Below, piece by piece: positions 45,640-58,289 of a stretch of DNA of 64,000 nucleotides. Below the pieces are notes generated by a model. It worked only from the letters and a program-made list of their open reading frames with translations. It made no database searches and was not told the DNA's origin. A program made the position numbers and the translations under genes. Source of the DNA: Siphonodentalium dalli (lineage: Eukaryota > Mollusca > Scaphopoda > Gadilida > Siphonodentaliidae); assembly GCA_032622095.1 (NCBI GenBank), contig CP136065.1:69097675-69161674 (forward strand), in the 5' to 3' direction. The number at the start of each line of letters is the position of its first letter. Position 1 is the first letter of the stretch.

Positions 45640-48600
45640 CTTTATAATATACGATACGAATCATGCAATGATATAACCAACTCTTAATGGTTTTGGCGTA
45701 CGCAATAAAGACCGTTCCGTGTTATATAGTTTTTCGGATATGTTTCTTTGCCTCAATTGTGTTCGAAAAGTTGAAAAAAGTGATGATTTTCAAGAGTATT
45801 TTATAGTGTGTTTGTATGATAGTATATCGAACATGTACACGTTCTATTTCTGGTCGCCGGAATTCCGCAAAATGACAAATTGATATCATTGTATTGAGGC
45901 TGGATATTTACTGTACTGCAAGTGACCCGTCAGTCTGTACATCAATTATTATAGTTCCTGTTCAATAAATACGGATCGTTTCAACACAATATGATTACAT
46001 CAGTGCGTATGGACAACTCGCGACACTTCCATTTATAAACCGATGAAAATAACTGTGCCTATAAAATGGAGTAAATTTATTATTTCAATTTTGCCCAGCC
46101 AATCCCTGATTTGACGGTGCCACTTTAGCAACTTTGCACAACTTAATTATATTCCTCATACAATGGAGATGCCTGTCAATATTCAACTTTGGACAACATC
46201 ATTAAATTCCTCATATCAAGGAGATGGCCGACTATATATACACAAATATTTTATAACAAATATATTCCCCACCCCCTCCATCCTGACACGGGGTCTGTAG
46301 CAATGCTACCGGAATTCGCCTGTAAATAGTATGCAGTTATATGGCAAGAATCAATCATACAGGTATGTGAAGGCAAAGCCAGTAGCACCGTTACAAGTGG
46401 AACTACATCCAATTTACTTCTCATGTCGTTCGCTTTGGTAAAGATGCATGTTATATGCAGGATTCCGTTCATATGCTGGCACCATGTGGTTTTCTATGAG
46501 GTGTCTGCAAAACATACCGTGCAAACTTGCCAACCTGATGGTTATACTGCAATTTTTGTTAGCATTTTAGTAGACTGTATTTACATTGTGTACATGTACC
46601 ACATTATACCATTGATTTAACAGTTATAGCGCAAAAGTTATGTTCGACCGATACATAATGGCGCAAACACCTATTTTGAGCGCTCTTGCAGATATATGAA
46701 CTACATTTCCATAATTCAATTATGATTGCATGCCAGGACAATAATGGTGGTTTTAAAGACCAATGCTCGGTGTAGTAAAATTCCGCTCCACAGTTTTACA
46801 AACTACCAGAAAGGTTTCATTGTTTTCGGAAACAAGGCTTGGTGATTACCCAATTGATGGACAATATGTTTTTGGAAATTATACATGAAATTGTACATTA
46901 GTTTTTTTTTTTTTTTTAAATTTATACACAATTAAAAAGCTCACGGAAATATGACAATTATTCAAGTTCGTAATATAGGTATTTGATCGTTGTTCAATAC
47001 TTCAAATATGTTCATCTGAGGCAGACATGTAGTATCGCCATTAACATACACGTAGGTGCATACATTAGTCAGTAGGACCACACACATACACGCATACAGC
47101 ATAATGCTGAATGATTGATCATGGATGTGTGTTTATCTATAAGAGGTAAATGAAAGCACTTATGTAATTTTAACCAGTGTAAATAATATGTATCGGGCCT
47201 CTCATTTTAAGTCAAATGAACAAAGCCATCACTCAAATTTATGTAAAACATTTGAAATTGTTCAGTCACAGTCGTGAATTTGTCCAGTCACTCACGTGTG
47301 TATTTCAAGTCTTGATTCATACTAGCGGGTGCACATCACTTCCATATATATGTACATGTAGGTAACAGTCACAGATCGATTATTCAAGACAGTTATAGCA
47401 CACTACGTAATAACTGGGCGTTCAATTGACAACAAGTTTCTCATGGTCAATATGTTACATGTATAATGCATCGGTTCGTGTTATGACAATCTGCGGGATA
47501 GAATTTCAAATTGCTTCGGATGGCTGATATCTCGAGGAATACAGCACGTAGATGGCTCCTTTTGGTGTCTACCGAAAGGCCCACATTCGCCCTATCCACA
47601 CATATTAACCCCGCCACTGACCGGACACAAGAGGTTGCATTATTTGGTCGACAACTGACCTAAAATGGGATGGAATATGGAATAGAACGACAATCTGCGG
47701 GACATAATTTCAAATTGCGTGGGACGGCCGATATCTCGAGGAATACATCACATAGAGGGCTCCTTTTGGTGTCTAACTAAAGGCCGATATTCGCCCTAGC
47801 CACACATATTAACACCGCCAATGACCGGACACCAGAAGTTGCATTATTCGGTTGACAACTGACCTAACATGAAATTGTCGAAATCAAGGCCGTGGAACAG
47901 CTGTAGAAATGCATTTTTACAGCGATAACGCTATACCCACAAGCAAACTTGGTATTAAAATTAAGTTTATCATCTATTGCACAACACAGATCTATTAATT
48001 CGAGCGAAGCTGTGATTTATGCACATCTAGAGACCGATTAAACCACCCATGCGAAGGTGCCACGAAACACGGAAAACTGCGTTCGACATCAATGTTTAGA
48101 ATTGAGATTTCTCGATGAATACGCTAGCAAACAACAAGTTTTAGGTATGAAATAACGTAGTGGAATACTCGTGATTAGCTACGATATGGCTGTTTTTGTA
48201 CGAAAACTGTAATGGCGAACACGCAAACACGCGCCGATAAAAACAGCTAAAAATAGACTCGATGTTTATAATTACAGGATCGATTTCAGCTGATAAATTC
48301 CACATAATGGGGCGTATAGTATATCAAAATGTAGGATTAGACACAGGGAATGTAATGTTTTCCAAATGGGTCCACTACGCAGTACAATTGTTGCAGAAAT
48401 TCGCTCCAAGAAAGGGCATATTTTACAGAAATAATCAACGGAACACTCTTCTGTGTCAACATGCCATTCCATCCAAGTTTATCGTTAGAAACTTGTTGTT
48501 TGCTAGCGTATTCATCGAGAAATCTAAATTCTAAACATTGATGTCGAACGCAGTTTTCCGTGTTTCGTGGCACCTTCGCATGGGTGGGTTAATCGGTCTA

Positions 48601-49770
48601 TAGATGTGCATAAATCACAGCTTCGCTCGAATTAAACTTCATTTTAATACCAAGTTTGCTTGTGTGCATAGCGTTATCGCTGTAAAAATGCATTTCTACA
48701 GCTGTTCCACGCTGTTCCACGGCCTTGATTCCGACAATTTCATGTTAGGTCAGTTGTCGACCAAATAATGCAACTTCTGGTGTCCGGTCAGTAGCGGGTT
48801 TAATATGTGTGGATGGGGCGAATGTCGGCCTTTCGTTAGACACCAAAAGGAGCCCTCTACGTGCTGTATTCCTCGAGATATCGGCCGTCCCACGCAATTT
48901 GAAATTCTGTCCCGCAGATTGTCGTTCTATCCCATATCTCATCCCATCCCGCAGATTGTCATGTCCCCAGCTGTGCTCTAATTAATTGACCCTCCTTAAA
49001 GAGTTTGACCACCGGTATAACTGTGTTACTCGACTGTGTTCATGCAACGAACCGCGAACAGTTATATATGTACACGTACCGCGACCGACCGTGGTACCAC
49101 ATCGCGTTCGCGGTTATACCAACTTGTTGAATAAATCCTACATAATTCATTAGTTGAGATATTGTTTTTTGTACAGGTAATTCAGCACTCGAACTAATGA
49201 CGGCGAAAGGCGATGCCGTATAAGCCAATATAGAATGTATAGAATAATATTAGAGCCACACCCCAATGACACTGAAAGCGACACAGCTTGGTCAATTATA
49301 TGCGCGCCGAAAGCGACAAAACATACGACATTTTGTCGCTTTCGCACACAACTAATTTCGCACCTTTTGTTGCTTATGTCGAATTCGGCGAGCGCCAGAA
49401 ACGCAATTAGGATGAAACATAAGAATGTCTTGCAATTATATAGCAATACCATAGAAGAAAAATGGCAATTTCAAGAGCTGGTTAACTTGAATATGGTACA
49501 TGTTTAAATATGGTACCTGTATTTATCAATTGAAAATATGCTGACTGAAAATGACGCCAAACGTCGAACACTCGTGTATTAGACATTTCTTGTTCAATGT
49601 CGCTGTTTTTCTCAAAATGTGTGCTAAGTTAGTCTCCTCATTGTAAAAAAAAAAAACTACGTATAATATATATTCTTTATCATTGATAAACATTCATTAA
49701 GTATTTAGTTGACATAACATAAATTAGGTTTGTTGTAAAATAAATAACGCAGCACTTAGTGTAGGAGCTC
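45640..49770 (+). repeat. intron 1 block of pseudogene D
   Basis: Counterpart of 35200-36500 with insertions. It holds the long-TIR element (47483-48962), unique DNA at 45800-47180 and a T16 run at about 46902-46917. A perfect 14-bp hairpin CGAAAGCGACAAAA / TTTTGTCGCTTTCG lies at 49308-49344; gene C keeps its 10-bp core. Confidence 0.8.
47483..48962. mobile_element. 1.48-kb long-TIR element in pseudogene D intron 1
   Basis: Outer ends ATGACAATCTGCGGGAT are inverted at 47483 and 48962. Arms of about 440 bp (47689-48143 and 48489-48923) are roughly 95% alike. The left arm has an extra ~204-bp tandem copy of its outer part (47485 and 47689). The central ~345 bp has no clear gene. The paralogous site in gene C (about 35700-35720) is empty, proving insertion after the duplication. 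It resembles foldback or Mutator-type long-TIR MITEs; the superfamily is not determinable. Confidence 0.82.
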
Positions 49771-51119
49771 AAACTATTTTTTTTAAATGTTACGAACATT
49801 CGACTTCCGAACTTCACTTCGTTAATTCTAAATCACACCACGTTACTGAACAACGTATTCAAATGGTCACACTAATTAGTGTAACATGAGGCCGATCCCG
49901 GCTCCAAATAAAACCTGTAAGCTAGGTGGTATGTCGTGTTTTCTCCGGTGTTATACGGTATATACTGTAATACTAAAAGGAAGGTGATCTGAGGCGGCAA
50001 TCTTTTTCACTTCAATGTGATATTTAGAGTGCACCACATGATCAATACACATATAGGATCTAAAGCCATATAATACCATTGGTATTATGTGGCTGTACAT
50101 CCCGGATGTCATATGTTCTACATAGTGCCAACGTAAACACTACATAGGCAAACTAGGTGCAAATGTGGATTGTTTTATCTAAGAGTGTATAGTCCGTATG
50201 CTATTTATTTTGTATTACTAATCGTCGTATTAGTATCGGTCTGACGTGACAAACGTGAGCAATATAGAATCGGTTTAGGCCTGAACAGTCTGAGACAACA
50301 TAATGATGGGATAATAACTAGTTATTAAATTCTTCAAAATCATTCCAGGTTCAATGTTTCCAGCATCAGTCCCAATTGGATATACTTACGAATGTCGTAT
50401 TGGTGGATGGTACAAGGTCCAAATGGCCCAATATTCGTGGACTGATGCAAACGCGACGGCGGTCATCTTCTGACAATTAGGTCACAAGTCGCACAGGATT
50501 GGATAGTAGCTTTGATAATGACAGGTGATTATTGAGATATGCACACCCGGGCGTCATGTATAACACACGTAAATCGCTGTGTATGGCTATAGATTCTGCG
50601 TTGGTGGTGTCGGATTTGAAATTTCCAACATGACACCCCCTAAGGTTGGGATTATTTCAAATGATGGCCATTTAAGTCTAATATTTGACAGAAAGTATGA
50701 ACATAAGCAAAATTTTGTCGAGAAGCAACTAGGTGCACATACACTAAATAGAAACCATGTGCAAACTTTCAATATAAATGTGATGCGAAAGTTCCACCAA
50801 TTCGGAACCACAGTTAAGCTAAATTGACAAATAAATAACGATAATGTTTCTCAATCGCATCAGTTTTCACAACCAAATTCATAACAGAACCCACCATAGC
50901 AAATTAGCTGAACCACTTGACCAGGTGTGTGTATGCATGTACAGTATGCAAATCAAGGACAACAACTCTGTTGCTCTCGCGCGGAATCTCACTTGTGAAG
51001 ATGAGTGTTTTTGCAAGGGTTCAAAAATACATGGCGAATGTCACGCCATATATACATTTATTATGCCAGCTCTTGTGATTGCCCAATCAGCGTCGATAAA
51101 TAGTGACAGTGGATGACCC

Positions 51120-52583
51120 CATATTAGGTCGATGATGGCGTCACTGACCCCATATGGAATCAATATTAGGTAATTACCCACCATCTTAATAAAAACTCTG
51201 TCGCCTCGGGGATCTATTCGATGTATTTTGGCGTCAAGAAAGGGATGTCTGTCGGAAATCACTTTCTGCGAATTTAAATACACAGTGACATGTACCAAAA
51301 CATGCAAGTGATATATTTAAGGAATTCTAAAGACTAATAAATTTACTTTAATTTAATCTGGATTACAATATTCACAAACAGATCATTCCCATAATTTAGT
51401 ATACATATATACGGCTAACACCTTATGAAATTCTAGTAAAGCCCCATGGCTGTGAAACACATTATGCAAGATATTTGTATTATGTGAATATATTCCATGT
51501 GACTGTTTTGTCGTTAAAGGGTATACCTCTGAGGTCACTGAATTGTAAATACGGTAGTATATACGATACATAAGAAAACAACAAATCATTGGTGGTCGTA
51601 TACCTGATTTTCACGTATCTTGTTATTCATCTTCAGAGAGCGTTAAGTTTTAAACGTCTCAACATTCAACAAATGGCCTTTTTTCTGAAGTGAACACCCA
51701 TGGAAACTTTAGGTACGAGTATATAATAATACAAACTGTGGTCAGTTTTTAATTAGATCCACGACACTCGCAGTGGGTAGACATGCAAAAAATAAATATG
51801 TCTGCAAATACATCACAACTATAAGAAGAACATGGAGGAGTAGATACACTTTGTTCTTATATTCATTATTGCTAGTTCTCCAATAACGAAATTTCGCGTG
51901 TTGAAATCATTTTTATGTAAACACAACTGTTACAGTGTGATTTGTCAACAAACATCGCTAATCATATAGTAAGTTAAAATAGTTTCAAAATTATCAGAAT
52001 ATTTGTCAATGTTTACCGTGAAGTTTTGATTAATTCGTATGTTATTGAACTGTATGTACTTGGGTTGTTTGTCTGTTATTCCACTGTTCGCATAACAATG
52101 TTTTTATTGGAGAGTTATAAATAATGAATATAAGAAGTCAACCTATTTTTTTAGAAGATATATAAAAAAATAAAATAAAAATAGAAATAAAATAAATTTT
52201 AATTTAATTTGAATGAGGTCCGTATGAGCCGGAGCTCCGTAAAAGCCAGGGTCCGTAACAGCCGCATACCACTTGTTCATAGTTGTTTTACATACTTTTA
52301 CGTGCATGTTATTTCGCCTGGTGATGCACCCAGTTCGAAGGCCATGTACTCCTTTAATAAAGCTACATGTACATTAAGATGAAAATCGTAGATATATATC
52401 ATGGCGTAAACAGGTATACAGGTAGAGTGTTAATTCAGGTGTATTTTATCAAGTTATATATTATATACATTAAATTGTAATGGTCATTTCAATTAGATTT
52501 TACTCTTGTGTTCACACAGGTGGTGTGACATCCGAATTGTCAGTAATGGTATTACGGTTTAATTGATATAATTAATTACATGG
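51120..52583. other. intron of pseudogene D, no element recognised
   Basis: AT-rich with no supported gene. 50530-51070 is still alignable with 38800-39350 of gene C; beyond it the introns are unrelated by eye. Confidence 0.5.
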
Positions 52584-52588
52584 TTATT

Positions 52589-53292
52589 CACACCGACCAA
52601 TCGTTTCTGCGCTGTGGCGGGTGTATGTCCGCTGTGTTGGAGTTGAATGGCAATGTTAAGCACATAAATTGTCACGCCTCTCTCACTTAGGCACCGCAAT
52701 GTAAAAAAGCTAGCGGAAAATTGCACCAGCACTAAAACAACACAAAAATTCCATATGGTCTCATATAATTGTAAAACTGGGTTTTCCACAGCATTGTTGT
52801 CATCTACTTTGCAGCGGCGTTTGCACTTTTATGCATTTTGGTGTGACTAATGGTCCCCTTAGATCGCTGTTTTCTCGACTATTATTGGCTCTTATGACAG
52901 TTGGCCAATATATGGATACGTTCATGAATTATTGTAGCTCACGTGAGGCTCATCAGAAGGGTGTTAACGTGCTATCATTGTGTTAAAATCAGACTGTTTT
53001 CAGTGGGAGACAATGTTCAGAAACCATACCAGGTATTTTGTGTAGCGTTTTTCTCAGACATATAAACTAAGGGATGGGGCGAGGACGCGTGCTTCTGTTT
53101 GCCCTAATATCACACTGCATGGCTGTGGACCGTTTATTGTAAAAAATATGATAATTTCCTGTCCATGTAGATATTACTGACTTTTTGTGTCTCGGTCGCT
53201 CGAAAAAATCGCGATTTGCCCTCCACAGCACCCGTACACTCCAACACAGCGGACATACACCCGCCACAGCGCAGAAACGATTGGTCGGTGTG
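52589..53292. mobile_element. 704-bp MITE with perfect 55-bp TIRs
   Basis: TIRs 52589-52643 and 53238-53292 begin CACACCGACCAATCGTTTCT and are identical over 55 bp. TTATT is duplicated on both sides (52584-52588, 53293-53297). The perfect TIRs indicate recent movement. CAC termini plus a 5-bp duplication recall Transib/Chapaev-type elements, but the rest of the end does not match what I remember of them. It lies inside, or at the edge of, the transposase remnant that follows. Confidence 0.9.
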
Positions 53293-53297
53293 TTATT

Positions 53298-53794
53298 ACT
53301 TGGTTTGTTTCTTCACCAGTGATTTTGCGGTCTCCGTGTAGACTTCGGAACAGTCTAGAATAACTCGCGTATTTGGAAATCGTGACTTGAATGACATTGA
53401 CATATTGGCCTTCACTGCCTCCAGTGATGACCAATCGATGAGAAAATCTAACATTTACAATGACCACCCATTTGTTAACAACAACACTTGGTGTTCATTG
53501 TGCGATAACGAACCGTCTTGCTCTGTCAGTTGTTAACAAACTAAGGGGTAAACGCATTATGGTCATAACAAACTCATCTACTTGTCGAAGTTCGGTAGGT
53601 CGTCCCGTTTTCCCATCCTCTATTGTCTCACAGTTTACTGCTGCTTCATCAAACAATAAATTTAATGTGATTTTATCAGAGAGTCCTGTATATAACATCA
53701 TACTGTCATCTGTTATAACGTCAATTGTATATTGTGGAAGCTCAATTTGAAAGTCAATGTCCACTAAACATTCTCTATCGCTGATGTCGGGCAT
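53298..53794 (-). pseudogene. DDE_Tnp_4 / ISL2EU- or Harbinger-like transposase remnant
   Basis: Minus strand. The frame 53794-53495 has VDIDF...YTGLSDKITLNLLFDEA, then GRPTELRQVDEFVMTIMRLPLSLLTTDRARRF, which matches the helix-turn-helix before the catalytic domain (DEFxLxLMRLRLGLL..DLAxRF). After a shift, about 53385-53300 reads FKSRFPNTRVILDCSEVYTE and SLVKKQT, the first catalytic block (RVIIDCSEVFIE), including its aspartate. The rest of the DDE domain is cut off at the MITE. Together with the YqaJ piece in the paralogous intron this suggests an ISL2EU-type element. Confidence 0.75.
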
Positions 53795-54787
53795 TAAACT
53801 GTGAGTACATCGCAGACGTATGTTAAAGTTTGGACTTCCTGATACCGATAACTATTAACTGTTGATGTGTCAATGGGTCCACAATCACCATGCATCATTG
53901 TGGAGGTATCATGTCAACTTTGTGTAAAAGCTTCAGTATTGACAAATTACGTACACAGTCATCACCCCCCAACTTACAAATCTCCATCGATTTCCATGGG
54001 TTCTGATAAATTGTCGCTACTAGAGCCATATTTCCAAGTCACAAATATTTTATGGGGAAATATCGACGGAAGATCGTGTTCGTTCGTTTTGTCTCCACCT
54101 TCGAAATCTTCGGAAGAAATTCTCGAATTCCGCCCGGCTTCAAAGTTTTCTCGACTCACTCGAAATAGGAATTCTGTGTAATTTCACCAAGCGACGGTCA
54201 ATAACTTTACCGGAATAATTGTGGCAGCCAGTCACACAACAGTAACTTTAATGTAACTATACGCCCATGTGAGTGTAAACAAATTATATGCGGAATTGAT
54301 ACCAACCTGATGTAATTGGAAGCACAGCAGTTTCAGAAATCAGGTGGAGATAACTCATGGAGGCTATAGTCGTTCCAAAATCGCCAAAATCGTCTTCCAC
54401 TCCGTGAAAAATGGTGTGATATTTCTTAACTATGTTAAACTTTTTCAATCTATAACATCCCTATTAAGCAATCTCGGTTACCTTTTCATCTTTAACACAG
54501 ATTACGCTTACGGAGACAGATACTACGTGGATGGTAACGACATATGGAACCAAGGAGATTGGAGGTTCCATGACGGAAGCATCGTGACGTTTACCAGCTG
54601 GTATCCTGGCAATCTTAATTTGGATGGACAAGACTGCTTAATACTGGACAATCGCCGTGGCCGGAACTACAACTGGAATGACGTGAAATGCAAATTTGAA
54701 CGACGATACATTTGCCACATTGACAGTAACTGAACGGCTGCTGGACAGCGGCGAGGCGACGGAGGACAATGATCAAGTCTTGAAATC

Positions 54788-55099
54788 GTGTGTCTGACAT
54801 TTGAAAAATGAGGTCCCAGAGGGTGAATTGGTGATTATACCCTGAACTACGACTAGCATCACCAAAATGCACCATCTGATTACCTCAGTCTGCTTAGTTC
54901 TCAACTTCTGGGCAATATCTATTCTCTAAAAGTAGCATTGTTTTTGGTTACTTGTTCCCTTCTGTTCAGTTTCTATATCCCCGAATTTGCTGAAGATAAA
55001 ATGCATACTCTAGGTGACTAGTTGTTGAACATCTCGCCATGCGGCATAGCGTATTAAGTTCACCCTCTTGGGACCTCATTCTGTAAATGTCCGACACAC
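54788..55099. mobile_element. MITE in the 3' UTR of copy D
   Basis: Counterpart of 41243-41549. Left arm GTGTGTCTGACATTTG, right arm ending AATGTCCGACACAC. The polyadenylation signal AATAAA (55106-55111) follows directly, as in gene C. Confidence 0.8.
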
Positions 55100-55209
55100 T
55101 GATTAAATAAATGGAACCTTCATATATGCATGAACAGTACGAGTTCTCAGAACAAAATATGTTGATTGTTCGACATTAGTGTAAAGTATGTTTCTGTTTT
55201 TTTTTGTAC

Positions 55210-55950
55210 ATACTTCGAATCATTATCTACTTTCGGACGACAATTTAGACTTTAAAGGCCACCAGATAGAAATTTTCGTATCATAAGAGAGCATAATCCA
55301 TGTAGCTTCTTGAGAGCAATGTCGTTATTTGTCGCTGATGACTTGACATTGTCTTATCTAAGAAGGGAGCGCGGGAAAACAGTTGAATTGGGCATACGTT
55401 GCGCCACCAATAGTGCGGTAGCACCCGATCCGCAGAGCATTATTCATGTATAGTTACTTAATTGTGGATATTATTTAACACTATTATTCTTAATACTGAA
55501 CTGACAACCGGCACAATATGATTACTATATTGACGAAATAACGGAGATATTCAGAAAAGCGATTTTTAAAAGATCGTTTGTTCCTAGAAGAAAATTTATT
55601 TTACTAAATAGCGGAGATATTCAGAACAAACATAATTAAATTTAAAAAGCCTTTTTTAAGTGCTTTTCCCTAAGCAGTGGTTTTACAAAACGAATCCAAC
55701 CCATCACCATGCCCAACCACACAATATGGGAATATGACTTACATGTACACATTTGATCATTTGTGGTGTTGTAAATTGTTTCAGAGATGTTAGTTATTTA
55801 GATTTGACATTATTTAATTCAGATTAACCATGGAGACAAAAAAAATGAAAGATAATTTCAATCACGATCGTTCTTATCACACATGCATCGCGAAATCAAA
55901 AAAAAAACATCCATACGTCGAAAACGATCACAAAAGAGTCGTTCGCTGGC
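55210..55950 (+). repeat. 3' flank of copy D
   Basis: Matches the gene C flank (41600-41820 and 43200-43300). It contains GACTTTAAAGGCCACC at about 55250, one end of an otherwise missing TTAA-type MITE. The following 55950-57219 holds no supported gene; a 111-codon frame at 56646-56981 has no recognisable motif. Confidence 0.7.
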
Positions 55951-57219
55951 GATCGGCAAATGTATATGTACATTATATACTTATATATCTGTACTGTTGT
56001 TGGTAATCCGTTTATCTGGTCAGAAAACTGGTATATATGTTGTTGTTTTTGTTACTCTGCAATATTTCGATCTAAACATAGATTTGTCTCGCCTCAGCAA
56101 TAGCTGCTTCCGATAAGTTGTTGGTACGGTTTGTACACTGTGATATTAATCCACTCCAATAAAAAGTAATTCGAAACACTGTATATCCCGGTATTACGTC
56201 TGTGTATTGTGTCTGCAAATTATTATGGGTACCGTGCACGTTACAAGTGTTTAACGGCATGCATGTTTTCTAAATATTCAACGAGATACCCCTGGACTCG
56301 TATTACCCAACTGGGTTTATTTTATTTAAGTTTGGTTTAGTTGTATAAGATACACGATGTACAAGTATATGTGCAACCCCATATAGAAGAATCTGGTGAC
56401 CATGAATGTTATGTAACCTGCTATCAATAACACTGGTCAATCTATCTAATCGCCGTCTAATCCCCTTGGTTGGATAATCCTATTCTGCGATTGGTGACCA
56501 CAAAGAGCTTCACGTTTGTGACTACGATGCCAGCAGTTATTTTCACCAGATGGTCTGTTTCGCAGCGATTCAACGCAAAGTGTATGTTAGGTCTTCCCTT
56601 ACGTTTAAATATGGCCAAGTTCCTTTGATTTGATAGTCCTATATCGTGGCGATGTGTACCGGATCGACGAACGCATATGTCATACACAGAGGACCTACAA
56701 CAAATTCCCTGTTTATATCGGAATTTAAAAAAAACAAGTCCATGCCTAATTTTGTAAATTCCGCTCTAAACTTGGGACGAGTTGTAGATTATATTTATTA
56801 CATGATCCAAAACCGCGATAAAACACACTTAAATCAACAAATGTTACTTGAAACTAAAATCGGCTTCTATAATCCATGTCATAACGTTTCACATAACTAT
56901 GCGTTGTTTGCCCGCGTAAAGAAATGGTCCCAGATAAATACAGACTCTGTCGTATTTAATGGCGTATATTTAATGAAATAACTTTTCAAACTCTTCATTC
57001 ATTAGAGTTTGTTGGAAAACATATTGAAATCTAGATATAATGCTTATACTTTTGAATATTACCAGACTTAAAGCCTGGTCAATTCAACTTATGGTTCTCC
57101 AATAATGCCTCTATATGTTATGTCTACACAATAAACAACTATTTATAGCTACATAATAGCTGTTAACCATTTCATGGCGGGAGTTGCGCTGATGCAGCAT
57201 TAAAGATCATGTACCAGTA

Positions 57220-57769
57220 CATTCTCTTACATATGCGAGGCTCCCTATGAGAGACTCGCATATATAAGAGAACGCACTAGGCCAAGGTAAATATTGATCA
57301 GGTCAGGTACTTCCTGTTTCAGCTATTATAGTTATATTTAAATACTATAGTTGAATTTGACAGTGCTAACTCCACCATTTCCACGTGTTTGTGGAAACTA
57401 TGGGTTCGCGCATTCCACGCGAAATTGCACGCGAAATTACACTCGTAGCAACATTACAGCAAATCTTCAGTCTCCCTATGCAATTTGGTTTGCAACCTTT
57501 TGCGATGGCGTATTTTAGTTAACAATGACACAAGGTTGCCTTTCCAACTGACATCACCATGATCACTAAACCGCACACTCATAGCATAATTTAAACTATT
57601 TGAATGTTAGTTGACCTTATCATGTGCAACCATGACGGATCGAGACATTATTTCGTTATTTCGTCACATACCCAATAGAAACAAGGCACCGATTTAGTAT
57701 GACACTGTTTTTAATACTTTTTTGAAATATGATGTTTGATTGTGGGATACTCGCATATATACAAGAATG
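57220..57769. mobile_element. probable MITE with CATTCT ends
   Basis: CATTCTCTTACATATGCGAG (57220 on) is inverted at the right end (TACTCGCATATATACAAGAATG). The right-type word also occurs 15 bp inside the left end, giving an 18-bp stem with one mismatch (57222-57239 with 57255-57272). No target duplication was seen. Confidence 0.45.
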
Positions 57770-58289
57770 CTTGAATTGAAGATCCTGTCATGGAATGGTT
57801 AAAACAGTTAACAAGACATATTTCAACAAAACCACTACAACTAATTACAACTTAAATTGCCCATATTGTTTTGTTCCGATGAAGCCATGGTAATGTCCGT
57901 GGAATTTATTTTTGAATATATATATTTGGAAATATGATATCAGTATGTCGTTGTTGTGATTTGTATAGAGTTAAAATGATGTATATATATCCGTAACAAT
58001 TATAACTATAATTACCGATACACTTGTTTTGAAAACGTTCATTAATATTCTGAAGTTCATTTAAACGTGTTTCCAACGAGCTTTAGCCAAATAATATACA
58101 CCAAATAAAGATAGTTGTATAACAACAGTAACATACATGTAGCAGTTAGTGGAAACCAATGCGTTAGAACATCATCCAATTACTGGTATCTGTGACGAAC
58201 ACGTGTTTCATATCAACGAATCAATATCGAACTTTGCCTGTTTTCAACACGTTTGGGTGATCATCACAAACTTCAACTGGGAAACTTCA
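57770..58289. other. no recognised gene
   Basis: AT-rich intergenic DNA without features. Confidence 0.5.

Larger units (their letters stand above)
50349..54733 (+). pseudogene. PAN/C-type lectin copy D, frameshifted
   Basis: Exon 2 (50349-50524) has the gene C acceptor and donor context but lacks 13 bp after GATGCAAACGC (176 instead of 189 bp), removing the first domain cysteine and shifting the frame to an early TGA. Exon 3 (54501-54733) is intact, 233 bp as in C: YVDGNDI, GDWRFHDGS, GQDCLIL, NWNDVKC and RYICHI, then TGA. No signal-peptide/PAN exon was found between 41.2 and 50.3 kb. Intron 2 has grown to 4 kb through transposon insertions. By sequence it cannot make a full lectin. Exon 3 alone staying open may simply reflect young age. 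Confidence 0.88.

Noticed and set aside
53460-54181. Plus-strand ORFs of 96 and 104 codons
   Set aside because: The first is a shadow of the minus-strand transposase remnant; the second lacks any motif.
56646-56981. 111-codon ORF
   Set aside because: No recognisable motif, no splice or promoter context, and AT-rich surroundings where such lengths occur by chance.
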